DNA of 64,000 nucleotides, from contig JACMZG010001911.1 in assembly GCA_018340805.1 (NCBI GenBank), positions 31,867,413 through 31,931,412 on the forward strand, written 5' to 3'. Below, piece by piece: positions 24,101 through 32,689 of the stretch. Within the stretch, counting starts at the first letter, position 1, and every line of letters starts with the position of its first letter. Position numbers and translations under genes: made by a program. This DNA comes from Microvelia longipes. Its lineage: Eukaryota > Arthropoda > Insecta > Hemiptera > Veliidae. The notes under the pieces were generated by a model. It had not been told where the DNA came from. It ran no database searches and saw only the letters and a program-made list of their open reading frames with translations.

Positions 24101-24616
24101 TTGATGTTGCCTCCCCTTGTACGAACACTGTGGATCCTTTTGACACCAAGCTGAAATACAGATATTACGTAAGTGCGCAAGCGATTAAGAGGGAAAAAAA
24201 TAAAAAAGAGTTCATTTCCAAAATTAAGAATGAATTATAAAAACAAAGTAAGTAACAAACCTTGGTGTTGGCGGCTGGACGACCGAGTTCATACTTCCTC
24301 TTCTTTCTGATGGGTTTCCTTTTGCCACCAGTGGCTCTCCTCTTATGCCAATGATCTCTAGATATACCTATAAAATAATATTTGAGTATTAATCATAATA
24401 ACAAAAAAACTCACGCAAGTATACGTTCACAAGCAGTATAGGTCCTATCTCAGGATGAATTCTGGATCATTCACTCAACTTGAATATCACTTTTTGCACT
24501 TCTAGGCAATTTAATTTATTTCAATGTTAGTAAATGCACTATATAATTTCATATTACACAGTAATGAAAACAGAAATTCGATGGATGTTTAGGATAAAAT
24601 CGGAAAACTTACCCAT
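18019..24616 (-). CDS. RpS8: Ribosomal protein S8 (eS8)
   Basis: A component of the cytosolic small ribosomal subunit. Exons on the minus strand are 24616-24613 (ATGG), 24367-24261, 24150-24051, 23316-23141, 20162-20033 and 18128-18019, all GT/AG with consistent phases. The product (about 208 aa, the usual length) starts [20 protein letters not shown] and contains [60 protein letters not shown] and [15 protein letters not shown], ending KIKAKKGK. These match animal eS8 throughout. A pyrimidine run CTTTTCCG (complement of 24633-24640) 17-24 nt upstream of the ATG fits a 5'TOP start, implying growth-linked translational control. Introns host three C/D snoRNAs. No defects are seen. Confidence 0.98.
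18129..20032 (-). other. RpS8 intron 5 with a family A copy
   Basis: A 1.9-kb intron. Bases 18928-19462 are a family A repeat. I found no C/D snoRNA of the type present in the other introns. Confidence 0.75.
18928..19462 (+). repeat. Family A interspersed repeat copy
   Basis: It starts AAGGGGTATCTAGGAACTTT and ends with ACAATACTTTTCCCATATAC and GGAAAAGTA. Landmarks shared with other copies include TTCGCTCGTCCTCAGAATAT, GAACTAATGCTGATAATGAG, GATGATAACA next to CACACACA, and GGATAATTCCGGTGACATC. It lacks the 5S-like module. Confidence 0.82.
20033..20162 (-). CDS. RpS8: RpS8 exon 5
   Basis: It encodes [20 protein letters not shown] to QFQTGRVL plus one base. It starts in phase 0 after TTTATTTAG. 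Confidence 0.96.
20554..20656 (-). ncRNA. C/D-box snoRNA, U46/SNORD46-like, copy 1
   Basis: On the minus strand there is a terminal stem AGCTC/GAGCT, C box ATGATGA (complement of 20644-20650) and D box CTGA (complement of 20559-20562). Immediately 5' of the D box is ATCATAGTTACT, complementary to AGTAACTATGAT in the highly conserved 28S rRNA segment AGTAACTATGACTCTC. The box D+5 rule selects the second A of GUAAC, equivalent to human 28S A3739 by my count relative to the U15 site, which is the target of U46 (yeast snR63). Human U46 also lies in an RPS8 intron. An internal stem CTCAAAC/GTTTGAG is present. RNA modification in the nucleolus is inferred. Confidence 0.9.
22185..22208. repeat. 24-nt palindrome
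   Basis: Arms GTTAGTTCAAA and TTTGAACTAAC are separated by GT. It lies within RpS8 intron 4. No function is assigned. Confidence 0.8.
22568..22669 (-). ncRNA. C/D-box snoRNA, U46/SNORD46-like, copy 2
   Basis: It has a terminal stem GCTCT/AGAGC, C box ATGATGA (complement of 22658-22664), D box CTGA (complement of 22572-22575), the guide TTCATAGTTACT before box D, and a C'-like TATGATGT inside. The guide core CATAGTTACT is identical to copy 1, while the interior differs, so this is an old duplicate kept only in its functional parts. It shares intron 4 with copy 1. Confidence 0.88.
23141..23316 (-). CDS. RpS8: RpS8 exon 4
   Basis: It encodes [40 protein letters not shown] and [18 protein letters not shown]. 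The first codon TGT is split with exon 3. The acceptor is TTTTGTAG. Confidence 0.97.
23317..24050 (-). other. RpS8 intron 3 hosting one snoRNA
   Basis: It contains the C/D snoRNA at 23394-23501 and, at about 23593-23700, a stretch (ATTGGTTCCTCAA, then CATGTGCAATACTATA) shared with the long caz intron near 1440-1500. Confidence 0.75.
23394..23501 (-). ncRNA. C/D-box snoRNA, U46/SNORD46-like, copy 3
   Basis: It has a terminal stem ATGTT/AACAT, a C box TTGATGA (complement of 23488-23494, one change from RTGATGA), D box CTGA (complement of 23400-23403) and the guide GTATCATAGTTACT identical to copy 1 in the 28S-pairing part. It lies alone in intron 3. The weaker C box leaves some doubt about its activity. 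Confidence 0.82.
24051..24150 (-). CDS. RpS8: RpS8 exon 3
   Basis: It encodes [20 protein letters not shown] and [13 protein letters not shown] plus T before GTAAGT. Phase 0 at the start. Confidence 0.97.
24261..24367 (-). CDS. RpS8: RpS8 exon 2
   Basis: It encodes [36 protein letters not shown]. The second codon is split with the ATGG of exon 1. Confidence 0.97.
24613..24616 (-). CDS. RpS8: RpS8 exon 1 (ATGG)
   Basis: The start codon plus one base is followed by GTAAGT, an arrangement common in ribosomal protein genes. The context is GCGAATATGG. Confidence 0.93.
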
Positions 24617-24632
24617 ATTCGCGGACGAACTA

Positions 24633-24640
24633 CGGAAAAG
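24633..24640 (-). promoter_or_regulatory. 5'TOP-like pyrimidine tract of RpS8
   Basis: CTTTTCCG on the minus strand begins the probable leader about 24 nt before the ATG. The transcription start is inferred to be at the C near 24640. Confidence 0.6.
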
Positions 24641-24659
24641 AACGTGTTGACATGCAAAC

Positions 24660-25670
24660 TAGAAAAACAGCATCGTGGGGCCGGATAATCAGTGTTGCCA
24701 ATCATGTGTTCTGTAGAACTAAACGAAGCTCTTTTTCTAACATTCGATTGATCTTTTTATAAATAAAAGTAATTACTGGATTCTAGAAGTATTAATTTTT
24801 TTTGTCTAGAAATGGCATGAATAAAGATTTTAAGCCCACGTTCATTTAATGAAAATATTTTAGTTCCAACAGTTTTAAACCACATAAAAGAAAAAATGAG
24901 GGGCCTCTTACCCCCCCCCCTCCCCCTCCACAAGTAGGATTATTGTAAGGACTAGATCCAGAGCATAGAATGAAGAATACTATAAGAATAAAGATCCAGA
25001 GAAAATAAAACCATAACGGAAAAACTAGAACTATTCTCTCATCAGGAATGAAGAATTCTTAAATTTTCTGTCAAAAAATTATTAGGACCATTAGATTATT
25101 CAAGATTTTTTTGATAAATTTGTCCCATAGGAGAGAAAGGAAACAATAGAACCTCTTTTATTTGTTGGGTGTAACTAGGAGTACCATCGTCAAAATGGCA
25201 GACCATTATCAAAAGTCTTGGGTCATGTTTCCTCTTCATTTAAGAATGATTTATTCTAGGTGCATCTAAAATGTTTCACCCTGTAATAGTACCTCCATTT
25301 TAATCTTGGAAATTATTATTGGGTTACTTATGGGTGCTTTTGCCAAAATACTTTGTAAATTTAATATTTCAATATCCCTCCTCCCAGGTCAGTTTTCACA
25401 ACTGTGTATACCACCCCCATCCGGTAAAGAACCTCTTTATCTCCTGAAACCCTTGTTAACAATGACTATGTTTTGTTGTTATCTAGACATGAGCTTTAAG
25501 AGAAGCTAAATCCGAAAAATAAAACTATAGGATAATAAGAGATGTGACTTACCTAAAAAAACTATTGTGTTTAAAAAATTGATTTTAAAAAATATTAGTT
25601 TTCTTAATATTTTAACAACGGCTGCAACTCTGTAATTTACAGAAAATTGTCAAAAGTCATAATTATTTCA
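24660..25670. other. RpS8 upstream/intergenic region
   Basis: It holds the RpS8 promoter side, a C-rich tract near 24911-24928, and otherwise anonymous AT-rich sequence. I see no gene. Confidence 0.5.
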
Positions 25671-25676
25671 TTCAGA

Positions 25677-26280
25677 TTAAACCCCATGTTCAACCCCCTT
25701 GGGGGTTTAACCCCAACTGTTCACATGTTGTTTTTACTGTCAAATATGAGTTTAATCCCATTCACACGACAACCTTCATCAATGACAAGCAACATGACAT
25801 AGGTATAACCTCCTCTAAGATTACAATAGTCGCTCTACGAGACCAAAAGTTTCATCTTTTGATATTTCCAGCCATATTGAATGCCTGAAATACGTGAGTA
25901 AAGTCAGGTCGTGTTGTTAATTCTATTCATATATATAGGTTTTAAATATTTATAATCACAATGTAAGAAGGAAAATAATAATACAGCACAGTTAATAAAA
26001 ATTCTAAGAGCATTTAATTAACATTTAAATTATAACAATACTTAGTTTAGTTATTAATTTCTGGACTAAAAAAAATATAAAAAGCTGGAAAGCTAATGGA
26101 ATATTAACAACATTAACTTCTTCTTCCCACCACTCTTATTGGTGAAAAGATTAAGTTACTGATTTTAATATTTACTTCGTTCACACAAGGGTATGGCAGG
26201 GGGTCAACCCCAACTGTTCACACAGTATTTTTCACCGTGAAAAATGGGTTTCAGGGTTGAACCCCCTGTTCAATACAGTG
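25677..26280. repeat. Paired direct repeats containing AACCCCAACTGTTCACA
   Basis: About 60 bp at 25705-25775 (from AACCCCAACTGTTCACATG) recurs at 26204-26265 (AACCCCAACTGTTCACACA), both followed by a T-rich/GTTT block and flanked by GGGGTT/AACCCC self-complementary words. This could be two solo copies or the ends of one small element. The class is unknown. Confidence 0.5.
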
Positions 26281-26347
26281 TGTCTATACAAAGTAATTGT
26301 AGACCATTCCACAGCCCTCACTAACGTTGTAAAGCTTAGTTAATAAC

Positions 26348-26578
26348 TTATGAAATTTTGTCATTCTTATCCAATTCCTTGTACTTGTTGGTTAAAGACT
26401 TTTGCTGTTCTAACATGAAGAGATTTTGAGATTTCTTCATTTGTTGCTGCTCAACATCTCTTAGAACCCCTCTGTGTAGATTATCTCTATCAAGTTGTTG
26501 TTTATAGTGAACATAACCAATAATACCGACACTGACAACAAGTGAGGCACCAAACGTTATTTTTGAGGTTGTCGACAT
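26348..26578 (-). CDS. PET117: PET117 cytochrome c oxidase assembly factor
   Basis: A small mitochondrial protein (76 aa here, about 80 in relatives) needed to assemble respiratory complex IV. In other species it acts with the heme a synthase COX15. The sequence starts MSTTSKITFGASLVVSVGII, a single N-terminal membrane/targeting segment (residues about 7-23), followed by the family-typical YVHYKQQLDRDNLHRGVLRD and a charged coiled-coil-like tail. It is a single exon. The ATG at 26578 is chosen because no upstream in-frame ATG exists, and the family begins MSxxSK. It lies in the same direction as RpS8, 1.7 kb upstream of that gene. Confidence 0.9.
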   Translation of the reverse strand: MSTTSKITFGASLVVSVGIIGYVHYKQQLDRDNLHRGVLRDVEQQQMKKSQNLFMLEQQKSLTNKYKELDKNDKIS

Positions 26579-27119
26579 TTTTAACAAACATCATACATTT
26601 AAATTTATACCGTTAGCACTACGTAAAATAAAAATTTCTCACCTGAGATGATTTTTAACGCAAAGATTTTAATTTTTTCAAGGATTGTAAAAAATTTTAG
26701 GTTTGTCTTATCTCTTATCAGTTATCCGAACAACTACACAATTTATCCAGGTTCAATTATGAGTCAACTTTATGACTTTGTAATGCCCTTAAAAAATTGG
26801 TTTCAGAGATGACTTCATTTCATTCCCATGGTTTCAATCTTCATTTCCATAAATTAAAGTCTCAGCGTTTCATCTTATCGGACAGTTTAAGCTATAAAAA
26901 GTAATATTGAATCAAGTGAATGTTTTTACATTACATTTATAGTTTAGATCTTTGCTTAGAAAAAAACTAGTTTAATTGGAGGTTGGCTTACTTGTAAATG
27001 TACTCAAACTAAAATGAATTGACAAAACGTCAAATTAAATAGTCAACCTCTGTTCCATGTCTGTTCAGTATAGTGCAATGATTTTAAATTCTAAGCAAAG
27101 TGTTTAAGGTATTTGTCAA
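26579..27119. other. Upstream region of PET117, possible divergent promoter
   Basis: 540 bp between the PET117 start and the rightward small-ORF candidate. No clear TATA box or other signal was identified. Confidence 0.4.
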
Positions 27120-27315
27120 ATGGAGCAATTTGTAAATTGTGGAGTTATATTTATAAAACTTTGGTTATGTCCGTGCAAGCATGAAGAATATGATGAGAAC
27201 CCAGGTATGTCTTGTAGTTATTCAGTTTAATAAGGTCATCTATTATCACTATTATTACAATTTTATAACGATTACTTATTGAAACAATTTTTGTTTTTTA
27301 ACAGGTTTATCTTAA
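27120..27315 (+). CDS. Candidate two-exon small ORF (31 aa), function unknown
   Basis: An ATG in a good context (CAAATGG) opens 28 codons rich in hydrophobic residues and cysteine (MEQFVNCGVIFIKLWLCPC) and then an acidic part (KHEEYDENP), ending at the donor GTATGT (27205). The acceptor TTTTTTAACAG ends at 27304, and the joined frame closes as GLS and a stop (27313-27315). AATAAA at 27445-27450 could end the transcript. The gene is transcribed away from PET117. It may instead be the first coding exon of a longer gene with a more distant acceptor. No family is recognised. Confidence 0.3.
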
Positions 27316-27450
27316 TATCTATTAGGCACAATTTATCCAGTTGAAATTTTGATTTTGATGAGTTCTTTTAATTTGATTTATTTTACACTCTAATTTGTAA
27401 TTCTAAATAAGAGTTTTAAAAGTTTGACCACAAAATCTTAGAATAATAAA

Positions 27451-27699
27451 AGACATTGGCTCAACCAATTGGAATAAATTTATATTTTCTATTTTTGGTC
27501 GTAAAGATTTCCGCGCCAAGTTTCAACTCGTTTGCACGGATACATGCCGCGGGAGAGATGGGTGACTCATCCAGACATAATAAAAACCACTAAATTTGGA
27601 CTTCTAAAGTAAATAAAGTCCAAAGTGACAATTCAGGCGAACTCACGTTTCAGTTTTGGGATGAACGCAAATTTTGTTTTATCACCAGTATAAACAAGA
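27451..27699. other. Intergenic, nothing recognised
   Basis: No gene or element was recognised in this stretch. Confidence 0.4.
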
Positions 27700-27960
27700 G
27701 GCCGTCAGCCTCCTGGCCGCTAGGTAGCGTCGTATTCGCTATGCTCATCCTCCCTACTTCGGACTCACTTCGCTCGACCCCAGTATATGAAATTTCCCAA
27801 TTTTTACTGCAAAATGTCTACGTACTCGCTTTGCTTGTCGTCAGACAGTAAAAAACAGACGTTTTATCCCTAGTGGTTGGATCCAGGCACTGACCTCGCC
27901 CGATGTTGTTTAAATTTCATGATCCAACAAAAGCAAAGAATATACTTATTTGTCGTATTA
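27700..27960 (+). repeat. Family A copy with 5S-like module
   Basis: ATTCGCTATGCTCATCCTCC and CACTTCGCTCGACC match the start region of family A. A 5S-rRNA-like stretch follows in reverse orientation at 27866-27913, and then GATCCAACAAAAGCAAAGAA, shared with the copy at 57310. Confidence 0.75.
27866..27913 (-). repeat. 5S-rRNA-like module
   Basis: The minus strand reads AACAACATCGGGCGAGGTCA and then GTGCCTGGAT, resembling the box A-IE-box C region of animal 5S rRNA (TTAAGCAACGTCGGGC...GTTAGTACTTGGATGGGTGACC). Only the middle of 5S is present. Confidence 0.65.
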
Positions 27961-28149
27961 AAACGAAATTTATTATAGATATTTATTATGTAAAAATACA
28001 AATAATAAATAAATAAAACCAAATAATGAGTGCAAAATTACTGAAACTTATATAGAAGAACGTTAAAAATATAAATCAAAATACAAACAATGTGAGGATA
28101 GCCGAAATAAATCGATTTATTTTAATCTTAACTCACTCTTGACCTGAAA

Positions 28150-28260
28150 TGGATGGTTCAGGATTTTTCGATTCAGAATAGGTCGAATTTTTTAGCTAAC
28201 ACAATACTTTTCTTTTATATACCTATGGTATAAATAAGGAAGAGTAATAAGTAGGGAAGC
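28150..28260 (+). repeat. Family A terminal fragment
   Basis: AACACAATACTTTTCTTTTATA followed by CCTATGGTATAAATAAGGAA matches the hairpin-forming end of family A. Confidence 0.65.
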
Positions 28261-30949
28261 TTCATTTCCTTTAATGATCAATACACACAAACGGAACTTA
28301 ACGAGGTACTTACCTTTTTTTAATTTACTAATTATCTTTATTATTTATTTATTCTATTTTTGTAAGTAAAATTAAATTTCAATTTTGGTAAAATAACAAA
28401 AATGTGTTTTTTAGAGGGGGGGGGGATGATTTCAAACCAGGAGGGCTTAAGCGCCCCCTAGTCCGCACGTAGTACTTAAATATCCCCTAATCCCCAATAG
28501 TGCTTAAATATGTCTCAACGCATTATGTTTATGTTACCAACGCAAGTTAGTACTATACTTTTTTATTGTAATTATAATCTAGAATAATAAAATAAACTCC
28601 TGATTACAAACATTTTTAATAAACTATCAAGTGGTTTATAATATCTTTTAATATTGAGAAAATAACTATTTTTATCTTATCCATCTGTGGATACATATAC
28701 AACTTTTTTTTTATATAAAAATGGATATTGTCTTCATACTAAATAGTGAAAATGGCATATATATTATTTTTCTATTTTGATAAAATTTTCAAATTAATTT
28801 CTAAGTAAAGCCTAATGGAAATATGTAATCAAATAATATACTTACTTATTCAATACATTGTCACCAAGACGTCATGAAAGTTAGATGTTGCTTTTTCGCA
28901 ACGCTGGGCACTTGAGGGTTCAAAATGTACAATTTAAGGTTTTACATTGTATTTCTAGTTTTTATTTTAAGTTTTTCTTCTATACTCTTGAAAAATCATA
29001 AAAGCTTAATTCATGTCTCGGCGATTTCAAGTACTAGTTAGAGGTGCTATAGTACTTAAATGATATTATAGTAAATGTCCTTATAAGTAATATTTTATCC
29101 TCACACCCGTTTTCTATTCTTTGTAAATAGGCCATTTAAGCCGTTATAGGGATCGGTTGATGAAAAGGAAAAAAAGAAGTTAAAACAGAGATCTATACGC
29201 TATATTTTACATTTAAAAAATTGTTTTATATAATTATTAAACCTAAGAACTTCTAATTCTAAATAAATACATATTTAATTTACATTGATTTCTGATGTCG
29301 CATCATAAAAAATTATCACAATAGGTATTTATTCCAAAGCCTTATCTCTACATAAAATTATTTAAATCTACTTGTATGCTCAAAATTATATTAAATTTTA
29401 TTTTAATTCATCAGAGGCGTTAATTCATCTTTTCAAGTACCTATAGACGTTAGATATCTTAAAAGATGGAAGTTCTAAAAAGCTAATTATCATTCGTCCA
29501 AACAGATGTACAAACCAAAAGATAGGCCGACTGGCGAAGATGGTAACGGCGACAACGATAATTCCGATAACAAATAAGTCGAACAACGAAATAATCGTAC
29601 AGCAGAATTTTTGACACAATACAATTGTGCGAGAAAAAACAAATTTTTATTTTTATTGGGAATTTTTACTTGGGACGGGAAGGGATTGGAATCTTTTTGA
29701 CGCGGCATCAGCTACGTCTATATAGGAGCCCATAGCAGAGGTCTCGTAAATGAGACTAGTCCCTTTCTATAGTTTCTACAGCGTTCGGTACTATGATTCT
29801 TATTAAATGTCTTGAGTTGCATAAAAGGGGCCTGCTTTTGTAAAATCTACCGGTATTAAAATATTTCGCAAAAGATAAAACTTTTTCCTAGACGAATTAA
29901 ATTTAGATCTGGTCATTAACAGAGCTGTAAAAAATGTTTATTGCACATAATATTGAGTCGGCAAATTGCTAGTCAATCAATTGAAAAGCTAGTGACACCG
30001 ACTATACAACTTTCTGCGATTTTTTAACTAACTTATTGTTGACAAAATTAAAATAAACCCAAAACAAAAATCCTGGGAAGCTAAAACAATTTTAGCTTTG
30101 GCTATTTCCTTCAGATTTAACTGTTCCGTCCTTTCTTTTTGCTCTTGGAGTGTAAACAGCTATTACAGGACCTTCCATAAAGATTTAAAATTGCGATATT
30201 AAATATTTTTTATACGGAACGATTTTATAAAAACTGCTTCGGTTTTCTATCCTGTACACCTACACACCTCACAGAAATTATTTTTGTTTTTTATTTTTTC
30301 TTGTATATTTAATATTTAAATTAAATGTGTAAGAATGATAATAGAATTAATACTTAAGTTTTTTTAACTACAAAATGGCTTTGTAATAAGCAAATTAATA
30401 AAAAATAATATTATTTGATAATATTTACTGCCGTGACAGAAAATTATTCTGATCAAAATAATATGAGCTAGTGAGAATAGGAGAAAACTTTTTGCTCTTC
30501 ATAAAGTTTTAACCTATTAGAAATTAATAAGTTTACAACTTTATGAAGGGATTGGATTGAAATCAAGATTTCTTAGGCAAATTTAATTAATACTACAAAT
30601 AAATAAAGCCTACTCTAGATTTTCTTCTTTGACCTCGCTCCTATTTTCAACCAGATTTTTAAAAATATATATTTTCCTTAAATAATTTAATTTGACGAAA
30701 TAAAAGAAAACAAAAATTAAGATTAATTTTTGTACAAAATTTGCCAAATATTAATTTTTTGTGAAAATTAAGATTGGCTTATTTTTCAAAACATAGTCCC
30801 ACAAATTCTGTAGCAGCATCCTTTTACGTGCAGTTTTCATTTATAATTAGTTCGGGTTATCTTTACATTAATAGAATAACTGGATGATGACTGTTTGTGG
30901 AAAATGTTTTTCTGTTCAATCAAATGAGAGCCACATAATACGTGATGGT
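28261..30949. other. Intergenic, mostly anonymous
   Basis: It contains a poly(G) tract near 28417 and AT-rich DNA. At 29425-29708 two overlapping minus-strand frames are open in a slightly GC-richer patch: one is hydrophobic without an ATG, the other is a 72-codon frame starting MPRQKDSNPFPSQ. Neither is recognised, and I do not call a gene. Confidence 0.45.
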
Positions 30950-31110
30950 TTAATTTTTAGATTTAGGAAACAAGTTGTCGTATGGTACAACATCGCTCAT
31001 AGCATTTAATATAGTAGTGAAAATTTTTCCTAGAGCTTCCGCAACTGCGGGTCCCAATTCATTTACTAGTTCTTGCCAATTTTCATTCAAAAACTTATTC
31101 ATGTTGCCAC
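30950..31110 (-). CDS. Takeout-like terminal exon
   Basis: It encodes GNMNKFLNENWQELVNELGP, an amphipathic C-terminal helix, and VVPYDNLFPKSKN before TAA. ATTAAA overlaps the stop codon and may act as a polyadenylation signal. Confidence 0.93.
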
Positions 31111-32650
31111 CTGAAAAATTAAATTATAATTATAATAAGAGAATTATAATCAATGTTTCTTATTCTAAAATTATAATAATAGAATTATAATCATATGTCT
31201 ATATGATTTTTCATGCCGGGTCTACCCACCTATTTCTTATTGTTTTTTTTAACCAAAGGATAATTCTATACATTGCTGTAATGTAGTAGAGCGTAAATGC
31301 TTAAAGTTTGATCAAATGTTTATTAACAATAGCCAAAATATAGAGCTAATACAAATAAACTGGGATAAGGCCAAAGATAAATAAAATGAGCTCGCAAAGA
31401 GATAGGATCCGCTCCCTTATTCCATTCTTAAAAATTATAGGCCTCTTTGCTTTCTTTATTTTAAGTTTAACTGTTTAACTAAATCTGTTCCACAGATTTA
31501 GTTATAGGTTTTATTGGGCATAAAATACTATGGATTAAGATGCTAAGAAAGCTGTTTAGGCTAAATAATATTTTTAAATAAAGAAATTAAAGTCCAGACC
31601 CTGTTAAGAACCATGTTAAGAATAATTAGAAAAAATATTTTATTGAAATTTCTTTCAAATTATAAAAATATAAGTCCCGATTCTTTGGGAAGTCATTAGT
31701 AGCGTCTAAAAATATAAACAAGTTTCTTGTTAGTTTATAAAATTATTATAACCAGTAAATCGATAAACACAAACTATGTAATAATTACCAAGAAGTTTAT
31801 CTCCATTAAATAAATTTTCAAGTTTCATTTGAAGTCCTCCTACTTCATGCTTGATCGTGAAGTTGTTTACTTTAAGGTAAGTCAGTTTATTTGATTTCTC
31901 GTATAGATCCCAGGTGAAGGAGTATACGAATTTTACATTTTCTGAAAAAAAAACAAAAACAAATTTTTATGTGGGTGAAACAATATTTTTTTTAATATAT
32001 TTTTTTTAAATTCGATTAGTAAATGAATCTATTGATGAGCCATCATACAATTTAAGTTAAAATTAAAATTCAGCTCCAATGACTTGTTAGATAGTTTATA
32101 AAGTATTATAGGCTTCTCTCTTAAGCATCGTAAGCATTAAAAATGCTTTATTTTTAATTGGAATCGAAAGAAATATTTGAAATCTATAATTATCAAACAA
32201 TAAAAGTCCAATATCATTTTGGAAACTGCAGTAATTCCAAAGAAATTTGATACCAACTTCACCCTAATCTGGTAATTTTTCATCGAGCCATTTGATCAGG
32301 AGCCAGAATGAAAATGTGACTCATTTTGTACTGCGTTAAACCAAATTTCATTGAAAATATTCCTTAAAGGATGAAGACTCAAAGTTATAGAAAATCGCAC
32401 CGAAACTTTGCAAATCGCGAGATGTTGAGAAGGTTACGAGGCCTATTGTTTATAAAAACATTATGACGTCATCAATGAAAGTTATGGCATCATGAAATAT
32501 TTTTTTGAAACTTAAAATGGCTTTAAAACAAGATATCTCGTATTTAGGTAGACGGCTAGCTAAATCGATGAAGACCAATTTCAGCTCAATCGAACCGGCA
32601 GAAATGGCGCAAACGGTATACATACATACATACATATATATATATATATT

Positions 32651-32689
<39 letters not shown>

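Noticed and set aside
27181..27204. Start codon at 27181 (MKNMMRTQ)
   Set aside because: The overlapping frame from 27120 has a better ATG context and is longer; this one gives only eight codons.
29425..29708. Overlapping open frames (hydrophobic 64 codons; MPRQKDSNPF frame of 72 codons)
   Set aside because: There is no recognisable family, the hydrophobic frame lacks ATG, and two conflicting frames are open because the patch is less AT-rich.
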